Assembly (NCBI GenBank): GCA_006384855.1
Contig: VCJN01001822.1
Location: 1 to 64,000 of the forward strand
DNA length: 64,000 nucleotides
Reading direction: 5' to 3'
From: Tetraselmis striata
Taxonomy: Eukaryota > Chlorophyta > Chlorodendrophyceae > Chlorodendrales > Chlorodendraceae
The translations under genes were made by a program, and so were the position numbers. Below are positions 44,647-56,567 of this stretch, one piece after another. Position 1 is the first letter of the stretch, and each line of letters begins with the position of its first letter. The notes under the pieces were generated by a model. It searched no databases and was not told the origin of the DNA. It worked only from the letters and a program-made list of their open reading frames with translations.

Positions 44647-45736
44647 TCAGCGACGCCGCCTTTTCCCCGGCTTCCTGAAATGCTCCAGAAAATCTGTCAC
44701 CCATGCATCATAATCATACACCCCCCTAGCCGGTGGCGGCACCTCATACAGGTCCATGGCATATTTAACGCCAGCTGCCTTATCCTGCCCATTGAACATG
44801 GGATCGCGGCTGGGGGAATAGTTGCCGTTGGCAGCCAGCCTCTCACCCCCACTTGGCACAACGAGCATCCGAAGGCGCTCATTGCGCTTGAGAAGGTAGT
44901 CCTCCTCCAACGCCCTCCTCTCTTGTTGCGCCTCCCGCATAGCACGAGCCTTAGCTTGCTTCTCCAGCCACGCCGCGTGATCCCCGTATGTCACGAAGCC
45001 GGCCACATCCTTCGTCAGCGCCGGGTGCTGATACATCCTAGCAGTGATTGGTTAGTAGTTAATGTGCCCTTGCTGACCCCAACCTGGCCTCAGGGCGGGC
45101 TCAGGAAAGCCCCACGTGCCAGCCTGATGGATGAGCTGCTCCACGCACGTCTGGCAACTGCAACTTATCCATGTATATCTATGGCTCCTCCAGCACTGAC
45201 TGCTGGAACTTGTATTGCACATACTCGCGCTGGTCACACGCACATGGGGGGATGTTGGGCTACCGGGTCACCTTCGCCTGCTCAAACAGGAGCTCCATCG
45301 CGCGCATTGTCAGGAAGACGTAGCCACGCACGAGGCGGCCGACTCCATGCTTCTCGCTGTCGCCGCGCTCGCAGTACTTGACCGAGGGATACTCCCGGTC
45401 CCACGCCTCCATGCTCGGCTCCCGACACTTCACGACGATATCGTTGACCCAACAAGCAAGCAACGCCGAGGGGAAGCCGCAAAGCTTGAACGACTTGACG
45501 GCATTCAAGAGCGGCCAGTCCCGGCCGAGCTCATTCCACGCGGCCAATTGGAACTGCGCCTCCCACGTTGCCCGCTCCACGACCGCCATCGGGGCCGGGA
45601 GAGGGCCGAAGCAGGCTGTGCAGGCGGTGTTCTTGTAGCGCTGCGGCTCCGAGGCGTAGGCGTCCTCGAAGCACTCCACCAGGCACTCTAGGCACTCGCC
45701 CTCTAGGACGCGGCTCCGCCGATTTACGGCCGCCAT
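44647..45736 (-). CDS. unrecognised protein, probably three exons
   Basis: An N-terminal exon (45736 to about 45266) encodes MAAVNRRSRVLEGECLEC and a Cys-containing region (KNTACTACFGPLPAPMAVV). A terminal exon (about 45040-44647) encodes a long charged helix (WLEKQAKARAMREAQQERR) and ends GKRRRR, a likely nuclear localisation signal. The short middle part (about 45220-45060) contains CQTCVEQLIHQAGTWGFPE, but its splice sites are uncertain. The stop codon is 3 bp from that of the plus-strand neighbour. No family was recognised. Confidence 0.5.
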
Positions 45737-48700
45737 TAGCCCTCCCTACGTGACGGGCGGCACATGTGCAGCAGATAGAGGGGCAGTGAGGAGAACGCTT
45801 GTAACTTCTTTGATCGGGAAAAACTCGACAAACCCCCGTGTGTGTTCATGCAACTGGTCCTAAGGAACACGATGGGCGAAAAACGGCCACGCGAACGGGG
45901 ATGGCGATGGAGGCGTGTTGATCCCCGTGGCAGCGAGTGGGTGAGTGAGTGGGTGGTTGCGAGCCACACTCAACCCAAACCCACCTGGAGGTGCCGGTCT
46001 CGCAGGCAGATGGGGCGCCCTCGGCGCCTATGCTCCCACCTACAGGTCGGTCAACGCTATGGGTGCACTACCCTGGAAGGGCGCGGGTCGAGAGCGGGTA
46101 GCTGGTGCGCACGATGGGCCGGGCCAGGATGGCCATGCAATGGGTGAGGCGGTTGAGAGGGGCGTCTCGCTGACGCGGCTTTTTACACTCGTGTCCCGCG
46201 CGCGCACGATATTAAAATGTCCGCGCGTATTATAGCGGAAATATGCCGTGTAGCCGCATTAGCAATGAAAAATAGAGAGCCACCGTCTCGTCCGAGGCCG
46301 GCAGGGGGTTCCTGGGAACTAAGAGGGAGGCGCACCACTCCTGGATGCGGCGCCATGCGTAGGCATAGCCGGAGCCAGTGCTCGCGGCGATTGTATTACG
46401 AGCAGAATTACGAAGGTCATTCAAAAGGGAAAACTCGACGGGGTCATCTCGATTAATACCGAACTCGTCTCAAGGGGTTGCCGGCATCTCAGAACCACCG
46501 GGAGGGGGAGCAGCGTGGGCAGCCGCCGTGGACGCAACGGTCCGCGAGCGGGAGAACTGGAGGGCCTGACCGTGAAAAGTCGAGCCGGATAGCCAGAATG
46601 TCCATGGTCGGCGGTCGATGTGATTTCTGGTTGCCGTTGTTCTGGCCCGGGAGAAAAAGGGCAGGCTCCTCCCCGAGGAGCCACAGCCAGTCCATGATAA
46701 CGTCAATGAAGTAAGCACCGTCATGTGCAAGGACATGCTACCAGGTGGAGGAGTCCCAAAAGGGGATAATCAAAGTGCCCGTAGCAGCACAAGTGCGCAT
46801 GTGCCTGAGCACATCACCCACCATTCTGAATGGGGGATAAATCCAACAATTGAACGGAGACCGGTCATGGTGCATAGACTTAACACCATGAGTGCCAGGG
46901 CACCAAAACTGAGAAAAAAAAACACTCCAGTGTGCATTTCTGCTTCTCGCAGAGGTCAGCATTGTGAGGAGCCCATCGGGCATCAAGCATCTGAAAATAT
47001 CTACTGTGTAACATCCAGTCACTAGTGTCCTCATATTTGATGATAGCGTCAGCACGGACATTCCTTTCTCTGGGAACCCAATGTAAATTCACGGTGATAT
47101 CATACTTTACATTCAGAAGGTGTAATTCAATAGTTAGATCATTAATAGGGATAGATCTGCTACCCATCGCCACAGTCCATAGGAGGTTTTGGTTATCAGT
47201 CTGGATGGCTACCAGTGCGCCAACACAAATGTAATAAAAGACAATATGAATCTGATAACTCCTGCCAGCTCTCTAAAGGTAGAGGACTGGGCTCTCGCCC
47301 ACAGAGTGAAGAACTCGTGGGCGATAAGTTGATGGGAATCTGACAGGCCATTTCCCAAAAGACCACCCCAACCAACATCATTGGCATCAGGTTCCAAATT
47401 AATAGCCACCACATGCTGACGAGGCCAGATTCTACCCACACAGGAACTTCTGTCCGATCCTTTCAGAACGACAGTTCATTCCTAGCTTTAGGTGTGAGAG
47501 TAACCCAAGAGGACCACGTCCACACTGAATACACGGCATACAGATGCCGGGTATAAAGCTGAGCAAGAGGGCCCAGAGCCAGCCTCGTCATGGAGATAGC
47601 TTGGCCGATAATACTAGCCAACTTGCGGACAGACGACACTCTGCCTCTGCGGGCTTGCACCAATTCAGTGATGCCTTGCTGTAACCTGTCCCACCGGTCT
47701 TTTGGCACAGAAAAAAATACCAGTGGCAGGATCACCCACGAAGCCCAAATGCCTGAGCAATTGAACGGGAGCTAGGGTGCTCTTCTCCATATTAAGACAC
47801 AAATCTGACTTACCAAAGTCAGACATAATTCTTCTGCTGAGCACTGATGCATCAGCAGCTGTGGGGGCACAAAATAGAAAATCATCCAGATAGGGTAGGA
47901 CATGAATACCCTCTCTGCGCCAGTATCTGATCAGCCTAGACATGGTCTTAGCAAAGGCATAAAAAGCCACTTTCAATCCACAAGGTAAGTTATTGAACAT
48001 ACATAATACTTGCCCTTCCATTGGAAGGCGACATAAGGTTTTGCAGAGGGATGAAACTCAACGTGACTTAAACCAGATTATTTCAAGTGGAAAGCGATCA
48101 GGTGATCACCTTTCATCATAATATCTTTGAGATCCAAGAGACCCTCAAATTTGAACTTAGGGCAATCAATAGCCTCAGTGACATAACGCATATCAATGAT
48201 GAGCCGGAGCTTATCGGAGCGGGGTTTAGGCCCATCGCCTACATGACTAACCACAGTAGGGTTATTTGATTTCTCATAAACATGGCCAGCAGCCACCATT
48301 TCAGCAACACACTCATCCACAAACTCTGAAATCTGGTGGGCCGTTTTGAGGTTGGGGAACTTAGCTGGGGAAGGGGGGACAGTTTTCCAACGAAGAGAAA
48401 AGCCATCCTCGATCCATCGCAAGACCCATGAGCGAGGGCGGCACATAGAACGCTAGAACGGGAGTGGCCTCTTCAGAGTTCCATCTCTGAACATGGGTGT
48501 GCCCTGCTCCATCTCAAATCTGTCTAGAGGCCCCGTGGAACTCATCATCAGGATGACTAATATGAGGACCAGAAGGGGCACCTACAACATAGCAGCAAAA
48601 ATCAGACAAAATGAATATAACTGTTGATATTCTACTGCAACTCACAGTGAGAGAAGAATAAAACTTCAAAATCGAATTTGAAATTCAAAGAATAAAAAAT

Positions 48701-50360
48701 ATCAAAAGGAAATCTGACAAAGAAATGAGCATATAAAGCTCCAAGAGACATATATAAATATGCTCAAGCACATGTAAGCTGAAGAAATGAATCATATCAG
48801 CGATACAAATGAAAATAAGTGCAAATCAAATAGGCATTAGAGTCAAAGAACATAGAGAGACAGTAGCGAAGAAAAGGCAAAATGAAAGCTGAATAAGAGT
48901 CAGCCAGCCTCATAAGCATTTCTTACAAACCAAATGCTGAACGGACAGCAAAGGTATATCCCAAAAGCTTCAGGAAGCTATCAGCCAGAGCTGGAACCAA
49001 AAGATGAAAATACAAAGAGAGCTGCATGGACAGTCTCAGATCCCAGAGGATCAATGCACATCAATGCACATCAATGCATTATCATAGAGAAGTAACAAGT
49101 ACATGCTGTAGGAAGCCGTGTGCACATCCGGAGATGTGCATCAGATCAGCCCTTCTTGGCATTCGGGCAGTGATGCTTCAAGTGGCCAAACGCGCCACAA
49201 CCATGGCAAGGGCCGATAACACGACCACCAGAAGGTAAAAATCCAGAATGGTTATTTTGTTGCGCCAATAAGTTGCCGGCCATAACTGAAGCCATAGCAA
49301 GGGGATCGAAACCATTGTAATAACCACGACCTCCATAACGATTACCGCCACCGCCACCACGGCCACTACTACGCTTGCCGCCGTTACCACGGCCACCGCC
49401 ACCGCCACGACCACCTCCTCGTGTGTTGGACGGTGGAAGCCTGATCTGCTTGACTATAAGAGGGATTCGTCAGCTTCGTAGCTTTACGAGCTCTTTCATT
49501 GGAGGACAGAGTCACACATGGGCCGCAGATATCATCTCCACGATACATGTCGGCAGTATCGGAGGAAAACTTGTGCCGGAGGCACAGAATCATAGCTTCT
49601 TCGTATGTGGTACGAAGCAGATTCCTAAGAAAGCTAGGTACAATCCACTCTGAAGAGGACGACTTCATCTCCTCTACTGGGACGGGGCGCTTGCTTGGCG
49701 GAAACCTCCTTCTTCATATCGGGGTATGCTTGGATCATAGTATCATTTAGCTCCCAAGTAATATAAAAGACGAGCTCCATAAACTGAAACTGCTGGGTAT
49801 GGATAACGTGAGTTTTACCACTGAGTTTTTCCTTGAAACCTGCAGGAGGCTGGGGAAGTTCCCAAAGAAGCAGCTTAGAGCCGCTGCCGAACTCGTCGTC
49901 GTCGGAGTCGGAGTCATCGTCTTCCGGCCTGCGCCGAGCGCGTTTAGAGCGACGCGAAGAAGGAGCAGCAGGAGCCTCCGCCTTGCCTTAGGCTCCCTCC
50001 GGAATTCTATTGGCCTCCTCGCCCTTGAGAATAAAAGCATCGAGCTGCGCCTCCAGAGCACTGCTTCGGGCGGTGTAGTTATCGATGAGCATGCGGTAGT
50101 GCTCACGAGATCTCTCTCATGCAGCAGAGAGAAGCCGCTCCTCAGCAGATTTGATGTCGCGAGAAGCCTCCTAGATAGCGTCCTCGAATTGAGTAACGCG
50201 CCTATCGAACAAGGACGGACCCTCCGAAGGGCCAGCCTCGTGATCGTTGTTCCCAGCATATATGCATGGGGTTACAAGTAAGACAATGGCTGCATGTAGC
50301 AGCAAGCGGTGGAAGAGGGACATGGTGCCCAGAGTCGTGACATATCAGTAGAACAGACGT

Positions 50361-50530
50361 AAATCAGAGCGCCGGTAAGCACGACGAGAGAATGAGCAAT
50401 CATACTGACAACCGCCGCATTATATGCGGTGGGCTACGGCACGGAAAACCGGCATTTTTAAACGCCGGTTTCCAGCTGTACTTCGCAAGCTGCGTACAGC
50501 TACATCCATGGCAATTGAAAACGCTCAGTT
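50361..50530 (-). repeat. DIRS-like repeat A1
   Basis: About 170 bp at the upstream end of the element, matching 42415-42585. Its outer edge reads ctcagtttc, followed directly by YR-element sequence. Confidence 0.88.
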
Positions 50531-50673
50531 TCGCGCTGCGTTAGTTACACGAAGCGCCCCCAAACTCCGTTTTCTCTCCACGCTTTCACTTTAAACCTTC
50601 CTGCCAATTTTGGCTTTTGTTCATGTAAAACAGCATGCGCGACATTTTTGGCAAAACCATACTCAACTTTGAA
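50531..50673 (+). mobile_element. YR element remnant, right part
   Basis: Reverse-complement match to 28159-28290, the A2-B2 end of the intact YR element, including a B2-like tggcaaaaccatactcaact (50649-50673). It is the continuation of 41540-42060 after the DIRS-like insertion. Confidence 0.8.
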
Positions 50674-52001
50674 GCATCGTTGTACGCCGGGAGGTGGATG
50701 ACTTGTTCTAGCAGGCAGTGCCTCTCGGCAACACCGTGTACCCATGGATGAACTCAAAGACATATGTTGCCGGACGCTTAGGTCTCCCTCCCGGCGTTCA
50801 ACGTCATGACCGGGACGAGCTGTGATCCCCGGAGCTTAAAGCCGCGCGCCCCACACTGCTTGCATGAGTTCAAGACTGTGCGGTATACGGGGTCAAGTAC
50901 ACTGCGGTGCCCCGGGCCACGGCTAGGGATTGGTTTATTTGAGCGCTCGCTGCTGGGCGACATACAACGGGGGTTGGCAGTGCGGGATGTAGCGTGGCAT
51001 ACATCCACGGAGCGGAGCGGGGACATAACAAGTTAGGGCCCTCTCTGAGACATCCTAGACATGTCGGAGTAGCACACGGGCATGGTCTTCGGCATAGTGG
51101 GTGAGGTGAGCAACGGGGTGCGCCGCACTGTGCGCGGTGTAGCATGCTTGGCCGCGGATCCGGGTGCCTTCTCATCGCGGGGCACTCAGTGCACCACCCG
51201 GGGCTCACCAGGAGGCCTTACTCGCAAGAGATTTCCTCGGAGTCCTGAGCTTGGCGGTGGTCGGTGGCGCTCGAGACAAGCGTGCTCGATGCGCCTCATC
51301 CGACGGCGCATATTCGTCCGCCATCCCGTTGCTGAAGCTGCACAGCCCGTCCGTGGACCAACCTCGCACACACGTGCACGCGTGGCCCGGACTCTGAACC
51401 GTGCGCGCATCACTCATCTATCCAGCATCACGCGCGATGCGGGGCCGCTTTATGATGCGGCTTGCTGTGTTAATTTTTTAGTACTGCTTTTTGCTGCTTA
51501 CTGCTGGCCTTTTTGTAATTCACACCAGTACTGCTTTTAGCGGTGGATTTGTTACTGGCCTTGCTGCTTGTATCCGGCGTATTCGGTACCTATATAGTTA
51601 ACGACTACATGAGCTAGCTGCAAAAGGCGATCAGGAAACCACCCGAATATGCAATAGAAAACGCCCACAACAGCAGTTGCGAGGTGGAAGCAGCACCAGG
51701 ACAAACCGGTAAGAGGGTGCGGAATGAGCACGGGCAAACGCATCAGACTTGGCCGTCTGCACTCCGGCAGAGACAATGCCGCCCAAGGTACCATGCACGC
51801 AAGCAGAGACTCGCTGCAACAACCCCCGCCGCGTGCGCGACAGGTGAAGGCGGAACTCAGCGGGCTGGCTGGCAACAAAGTCCGGGCTGTCATCCGGTAC
51901 CAGTTAAGGATTAGTACAGGTACCTTATTGTAGTGATTTACAGGGTAGTCGATCCGTCACCGGCCGACGACACCGCTACCCGTACCTGTACCGATAACCC
52001 C
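50674..52001. other. intergenic, repeat-bearing
   Basis: No supported gene. Several overlapping frames between 50778 and 51540 lack motifs. A repeat around 51424-51560 (sharing gcctttttgtaattcaca) recurs in pieces at 59205-59285 and 59395-59510. Confidence 0.5.
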
Positions 52002-52279
52002 CTTTTTAGGATGAGAAATACCTTGTTCTCGGTTGCCGCCCGGTTAAAGCCCGCGCTGCCGCTCCACGTCAGCATTCGGCAGGAGCTGCCCCAGCGGGAG
52101 TTCCCCGTATTTCAGAAATACGGAATATTTCGCCACTCCCGGTATCCGCGCGCACGTGGACCCCCGCGCGTCGCCGGCGCGTCCCAGCGCGCGTGAGTGG
52201 CAGCCATTTCAAACTCAAATAAGCCAACCCCTCCGCCTGATGCGCCCACTCGACTACCGCCAACACGGCACCCCAACGC

Positions 52280-53187
52280 TTGCACTGCCTCTCCCCAGAA
52301 TTCGAGTCGCCATGGCGCCCTCGGCGAAAGAGTCGAGTCGCCATGGCAGCCGGAGCTATTCGGAGCAACGCGTGCCAGAACTCGTTCCATACAGTGCCAG
52401 CGTCTTTCAAGGTGGCAGTCGCAATATATCATTGTGCGCACGGCGGGACATGGTTTACTACTGGCTTTGTGGCCGGAATCAGCGACTCGTTAGCTTCAAT
52501 GTACACCAAGGAAGTATGTACCGGAAAGCTGAGGTGCTTGGCCCCGAGTACATGCGCCCGCCTTCATCAAAGGAGGAGGCGCTGCTTGTTCAGAAAGGTT
52601 TCGAGGAGCGGCGTGGCATCGCGCACATTGGAGGAGCTGTGGATGGGACTCACGTCCCGTGGCAGCCTGACACATAGCTATTCATGGAGCATTTTCATAA
52701 CTACAAGGGTTGGCACTCCATCCTGGTGGTGGCTGTCGTAAACCGTTTCTACATGTTTGTGGACGCTGATGTCGGACGCCCCGGCCGCATGTCGGACTCG
52801 ACGGCGTGCCAGTTGTCAAATTTCCACCATCAAATCTCCCTTGACAGAGAGAAATATCTGGGACCTTCTGGCGTCCTCATCAGTGATGGAGCATTCGGAG
52901 GAGCGGACTACATCCTCTCGCCTTACCCTGGGGTCAACTTGTCTGCAAAGGAACAATACTTCAATTTCTGTTTCTCTTCAACAAGGATGTATGTGGAGCA
53001 AGTCTTTGGCATGTGGAAGTCCCGTTGGCGAGTCTGCATTCGTGAGCAGCAATGCTCCCATGGCATGATGTCCCTAATGACGTATGCTACCATGATTTTG
53101 CACAACATTTGCGTATTCCACAGGTGCACATTGCAAATCAGTAATTTTGTAACTCACTTCCCTTTCATGAAACAAGAAATACTGTAG
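52280..53187 (+). pseudogene. PIF/Harbinger transposase (DDE_Tnp_4), broken
   Basis: A helix-turn-helix-like N-terminal segment (FKVAVAIYHCAHGGTW ... ISDSLASMYTKEVC, about 52405-52515) precedes the catalytic core. The core has GGAVDGTHVPW (first Asp), GVLISDGAFGG (second Asp) and MYVEQVFGMWKSRW (Glu), with PYPGVNL before the last motif as in DDE_Tnp_4. The frame changes once near 52520, and an in-frame TAG (52675-52677) separates the first Asp from the rest. The three acidic residues are present, so decay is recent or mild. It cuts and pastes DNA with help from the neighbouring Myb-like protein in known Harbinger systems. Confidence 0.85.
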
Positions 53188-53220
53188 CGTATCGTAGCAT
53201 GATGTTACATATCCTCAGCC

Positions 53221-53646
53221 TCATGCTATTACATATCCTGCGCCGCCGCCGCGGCCAAAGAAACATTGCTGCATTGCCGCCGCATGATGGTGCGCGGCAG
53301 GCGCAGGGCAGCGGGGCCAGCATCCAATTGCTTGTCAGCCTCATGCTATTACATATCCTGCGCCGCCGCCGCGGCCAAAGAAACATTGCTGCATTGCCGC
53401 CGCATGATGGTGCGCGGCAGGCGCAGGGCAGCGGGGCCAGCATAATTGCTTGTCAGCCTCATGCTATTACATATCCTGCGCCACCGCCGCGGCAAAAGAA
53501 ACATTGCTGCATTGCCGCCGCATGATGGTGCGCGGCAGGCGCAGCGCAGCGGGGCCAGCATCCAATTGCTTGTCAGCCTCATGCTATTACATATCCTGCG
53601 CCGCCGCCGCGGCCAAAGAAACATTGCTGCATTGCCGCCGCATGAT
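53221..53646. repeat. tandem array, ~120-bp unit, about 3.6 copies
   Basis: Units start tcatgctattacatatcctg at 53221, 53341, 53459 and 53579 (periods 120, 118, 120), and the last copy is partial. The units are nearly identical and stay open in several frames on both strands, so frames across them are not genes. Confidence 0.95.
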
Positions 53647-53713
53647 GCAAATTGAACTGTATCTGGATGGGCCGAACTTTTTAGCCACTTTCGTCCATCT
53701 TTTTAGCAGCTAG

Positions 53714-54661
53714 TCATGCAATCAGCTGGGTCATTATTGTGGCAATTGCTTGTCTATCTCTTTCTTTCTCAGCCTTATCATGTACCATCGCCTCGCGAGC
53801 GAGGGCAGCCTGACTCTCAACCATACTGCGAACTGAACCTGCCATCACCTCAGCGGCGTGAATGGAACTCTCCTTCATGGTCGTCATCTGTTGGTGTGCG
53901 ATCTCCTTCATCTCGTTCACCTTTTTAGGTCGTCCGCTCTTCTTCTTTGGCTCCTCGCCTGCCTCATCGCCATCGGCTGCTTCTGCTTGGGGAACCCGCC
54001 GCTTTAGCTTAGCCGCCAACTTGCGCGACTCCAATCTCCCTGCAATTGGCTCGTTGGTCTCCGCAGGGTCATTGCCACCCCACTCATCTGCAGCCGCAGC
54101 CACAGCCACCGCCTCCTCATGGCCAGCTTCAGGCACCGGATCCTTGTCCAACTGGTCAGGGCGACGGCGGGCGTTCACCACAGCGCCAACGTTTCTGACG
54201 CCACCGTGAAGCACGAATCCACCTTCGCCAAGCGGTCCCTCCATCGCTCCGGATTGAAGCAACTCGTCGAAGAATTGGGGAGCTCTTGCCGTCAGACGGT
54301 CCACCGTGTCTCTGCCATTCCCTGAGCCTCCATGGGTTCCGTCAATACGGGCGAGGGCGAGGCGGTGCTTGCGCGCTGCGCGCAGCATGTTGTCGTACTT
54401 GTCACGCAGAGATTGGCGTGAGCGCGCGCTGCCCTCGCACTGCTCGTTGAAGTTCTCGCGCACGAACGTCCACACTTTGTCAATCTTCTCGGTGCGGTTC
54501 AGGATGCGTGCCATCGCTGCGTCGGCGTCATTCACGAGCCGGATCAGTAAAGCGCAGTCTGCCGCCTGAGTGTAGCGCTCCCCCTCGGCACTGTCCTTGG
54601 GCGGCTCCTCAGGTGCTGCTGCCTTATGCTCCGACAAAGCCGACTTGCAGGTTGGTGCCAA
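53714..54661 (-). CDS. Myb/SANT-like accessory protein of the Harbinger element
   Basis: 315 residues in one frame. The N-terminal half holds a trihelix/Myb-like DNA-binding module (LLIRLVNDADAAMARIL ... IDKVWTFVRENFNEQ ... SRQSLRDKYDNMLRAARKH, about residues 35-125). An acidic Ala-rich linker follows, then a basic KKKSGRPKKVNEMK motif (AT-hook-like or a nuclear localisation signal, about 235) and a C-terminal helical region suited to a coiled coil. In PIF/Harbinger elements the second gene supports nuclear entry and end recognition by the transposase. It converges on the transposase gene across the tandem array. An upstream in-frame extension is possible, as the region to 54869 also has an open frame in another phase. 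Confidence 0.78.
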   Translation of the reverse strand: MAPTCKSALSEHKAAAPEEPPKDSAEGERYTQAADCALLIRLVNDADAAMARILNRTEKIDKVWTFVRENFNEQCEGSARSRQSLRDKYDNMLRAARKHRLALARIDGTHGGSGNGRDTVDRLTARAPQFFDELLQSGAMEGPLGEGGFVLHGGVRNVGAVVNARRRPDQLDKDPVPEAGHEEAVAVAAAADEWGGNDPAETNEPIAGRLESRKLAAKLKRRVPQAEAADGDEAGEEPKKKSGRPKKVNEMKEIAHQQMTTMKESSIHAAEVMAGSVRSMVESQAALAREAMVHDKAEKERDRQAIATIMTQLIA

Positions 54662-55314
54662 CAGCGCGGAAGGACTCCAGCCCGTGCTCTTTTTCGGCGT
54701 TGGCGCGTTCTTGGCGCGCTGCCACCGCTCGGTTTAAAACTGGCGGAGCAGCGCGACCGCCTGAGTCGTTTGCGTGGAAGGGGATGACTCCCAGGAAAGC
54801 GAGAGCACTCAGCTTCTCTCGCTCGAGCGTGGCAGCACGAGCCTCATCGGCGGTGGGTGTGTCCCCCATAATTGCGGATATGTGATGACGATAGTCGATT
54901 CGAGGCTGAGTGAGTGCGACGAGCGAGGTGGCGAGCTGCGCGGTGTGACATGGTGATGTTTCCCGTCGAAGCTGGTTTGAAAACCACAGCTACTCTGGCG
55001 ACGAGAGCAGGTCGGTATGACTCGGCGAGCGAGACGCGCGTGAGGCGCGCGCAATCGACCGACGACCTACGGGGCTCCAACAAGGGGGGGGGGGGGGGGG
55101 GGGGGGGGGGGCTTGTAGAGAAATGGCCGTGCGACCCCCACGGACGTCCGCTTTGTGCCACGTCAGCTTCGGACAAATGGGGCCATGTTTCTGTAACATT
55201 TCGCGGGTTGAACAGTAACCGCTCAGGTGTTAATCGGTATAGTGCGGTGTAGCGGAAAGTACAGTGCACGGCTACCGCTACCGCTACGCCTCAGGTATTT
55301 CTCATCCTAAAAAG

Positions 55315-56531
55315 TAGTCGCTATTATTCCCGGATCACAGCCGGCGCGCGCTCAGGATCACAGCCCCCCGGCCCCATGGGAAAAATAGGCGCCTATTTTT
55401 ACTCTGATGCGTAAAAATAGCTCCTATTATTAGCCGGATCACAGCCCGTACCAGTTTGGATCACAATGGAATATATCTCGAAACGGTACGAAAATACAAC
55501 GGAAACTAAGGTGCCTCGCTGGAACGGTTCGCGCGGCGCGCGCCAACCTCAGCAGCGCGCATTTGCGATTGCGCGCGATCATCATCATCATATATCCGGG
55601 ACGGACATAATATATATCTAAGGATTAGTCGCTAGTCGCTAGACATACGGACATGAACGTCCGACTAAATACCTTGTATATATCTCCGCGTACGGGGTGT
55701 CAGCGCAGCAGCGGCTGCGCGCGACGTGACGACGCGATGCTGCACCACGACCACAAGTAGCAGCAGCGCGGCGCAGCACGAGAGTTTATCCGTCGTCTGC
55801 TGCCACTTCGGGTAGTATGATGCTAGTATCAGCAACACACCAGCAGCACCGGAAGCATATCCTCGAAAGCAGCGCAACCTATTGGGGCTGACGGTTTCCT
55901 GCGCGTCGTATACTGACGACGACTACCCGTACCTCTACCGCTACGATGGACGATTACCACGGCGGGTATACAGCAGGGCACAACCGCCGCACAGCAGCGC
56001 GCCTGCGGCCCCACTGCGCCTGCCATACTTTGCGGCGCGCAACGTGTCCACTATCGGTATTGTAGTCTTTGAAAGCGGGGCCGAACCAGCAAGTTACGCG
56101 CCTCGGCGTACTGATGGCGGCCAGACTGGCTCTGTCCCTAACGATTGGCATGAGCGCACATGCAAACCCGGAAAGGTCAGCGAGCTGTACCCGTTGTCGT
56201 GGCCTGGCCTGGCCCCTATGGTGAAAACCAAGTGCCCAGGCGCACGATGTGAGCTCTATCTACCCGTCTTTGCTCCAACTTTATGAGTGCATGCCCAGAC
56301 AATGACATGTTAATTCTCGCTCGCCCGGAGCTCACACAGCCCCCCCCCCCCCCCCCCCCCCCCCCCTCTCTGCCACCCGCCGGCACGCTAAGCAGTGGAC
56401 GCCAGGAGTGGACCACGTCCCTAGTCGTACTCAGGGTAGATTGCCGCAGACCCCCCCCCCCCCTCCCCCCCCAGCCCCAAACCTGCCATGTACCTACCAT
56501 CCGCACGCACACACCCGCACACATACACACG

Positions 56532-56567
<36 letters not shown>

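Larger units (their letters stand above)
42761..46240. mobile_element. candidate two-gene insertion inside the DIRS-like element
   Basis: The DIRS recombinase frame ends near 46240, where a weak inverted similarity starts (ttccg, a gap, then cggacatttt at 42763-42788, mirrored at 46214-46240). Between these ends are two convergent genes of no recognised family with stops only 3 bp apart. The unit has the size and layout of a DNA transposon with a transposase and an accessory gene, but the ends are short and imperfect. Confidence 0.4.
42061..50530 (-). mobile_element. DIRS/PAT-like YR retroelement with split direct repeats
   Basis: Minus-strand parts: A1 repeat (50361-50530); Gag region (about 50259-49160) with a charged helical segment, a Gly-rich stretch and a CHGCGAFGHLKHHC knuckle; RT (48446 to about 47665, with YLDD); RNase H (about 47440-47200); and the start of a tyrosine recombinase (about 46684-46240). 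Its downstream end holds B1 (42584-42659), A2 (42415-42585) and B2 (42061-42136). Most of the recombinase is absent. It carries several breaks and a nested insertion at about 42761-46240. The A copies are roughly 90% identical, so it is older than the copia element. Confidence 0.8.
52002..55314 (+). mobile_element. PIF/Harbinger DNA transposon
   Basis: A perfect 22-bp inverted repeat (52002-52023 and 55293-55314, ctttttaggatgagaaatac plus ct) encloses a DDE transposase on the plus strand and a Myb/SANT-like gene on the minus strand, the usual two-gene content of the superfamily. A TWA target duplication was not resolved. A tandem array of ~120-bp units lies between the convergent genes. The transposase is broken and the Myb-like frame is intact. 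Confidence 0.85.

Noticed and set aside
53221-53646. CRISPR array
   Set aside because: Units are contiguous with no unique spacers, and the genome is eukaryotic.
53199-53713. Repetitive proteins on both strands
   Set aside because: They are read-through of the ~120-bp tandem array.
55882-56286. 134-codon plus-strand frame as a gene
   Set aside because: No domain, no signal and no homologous copy in the window; the length is not exceptional for this base composition.
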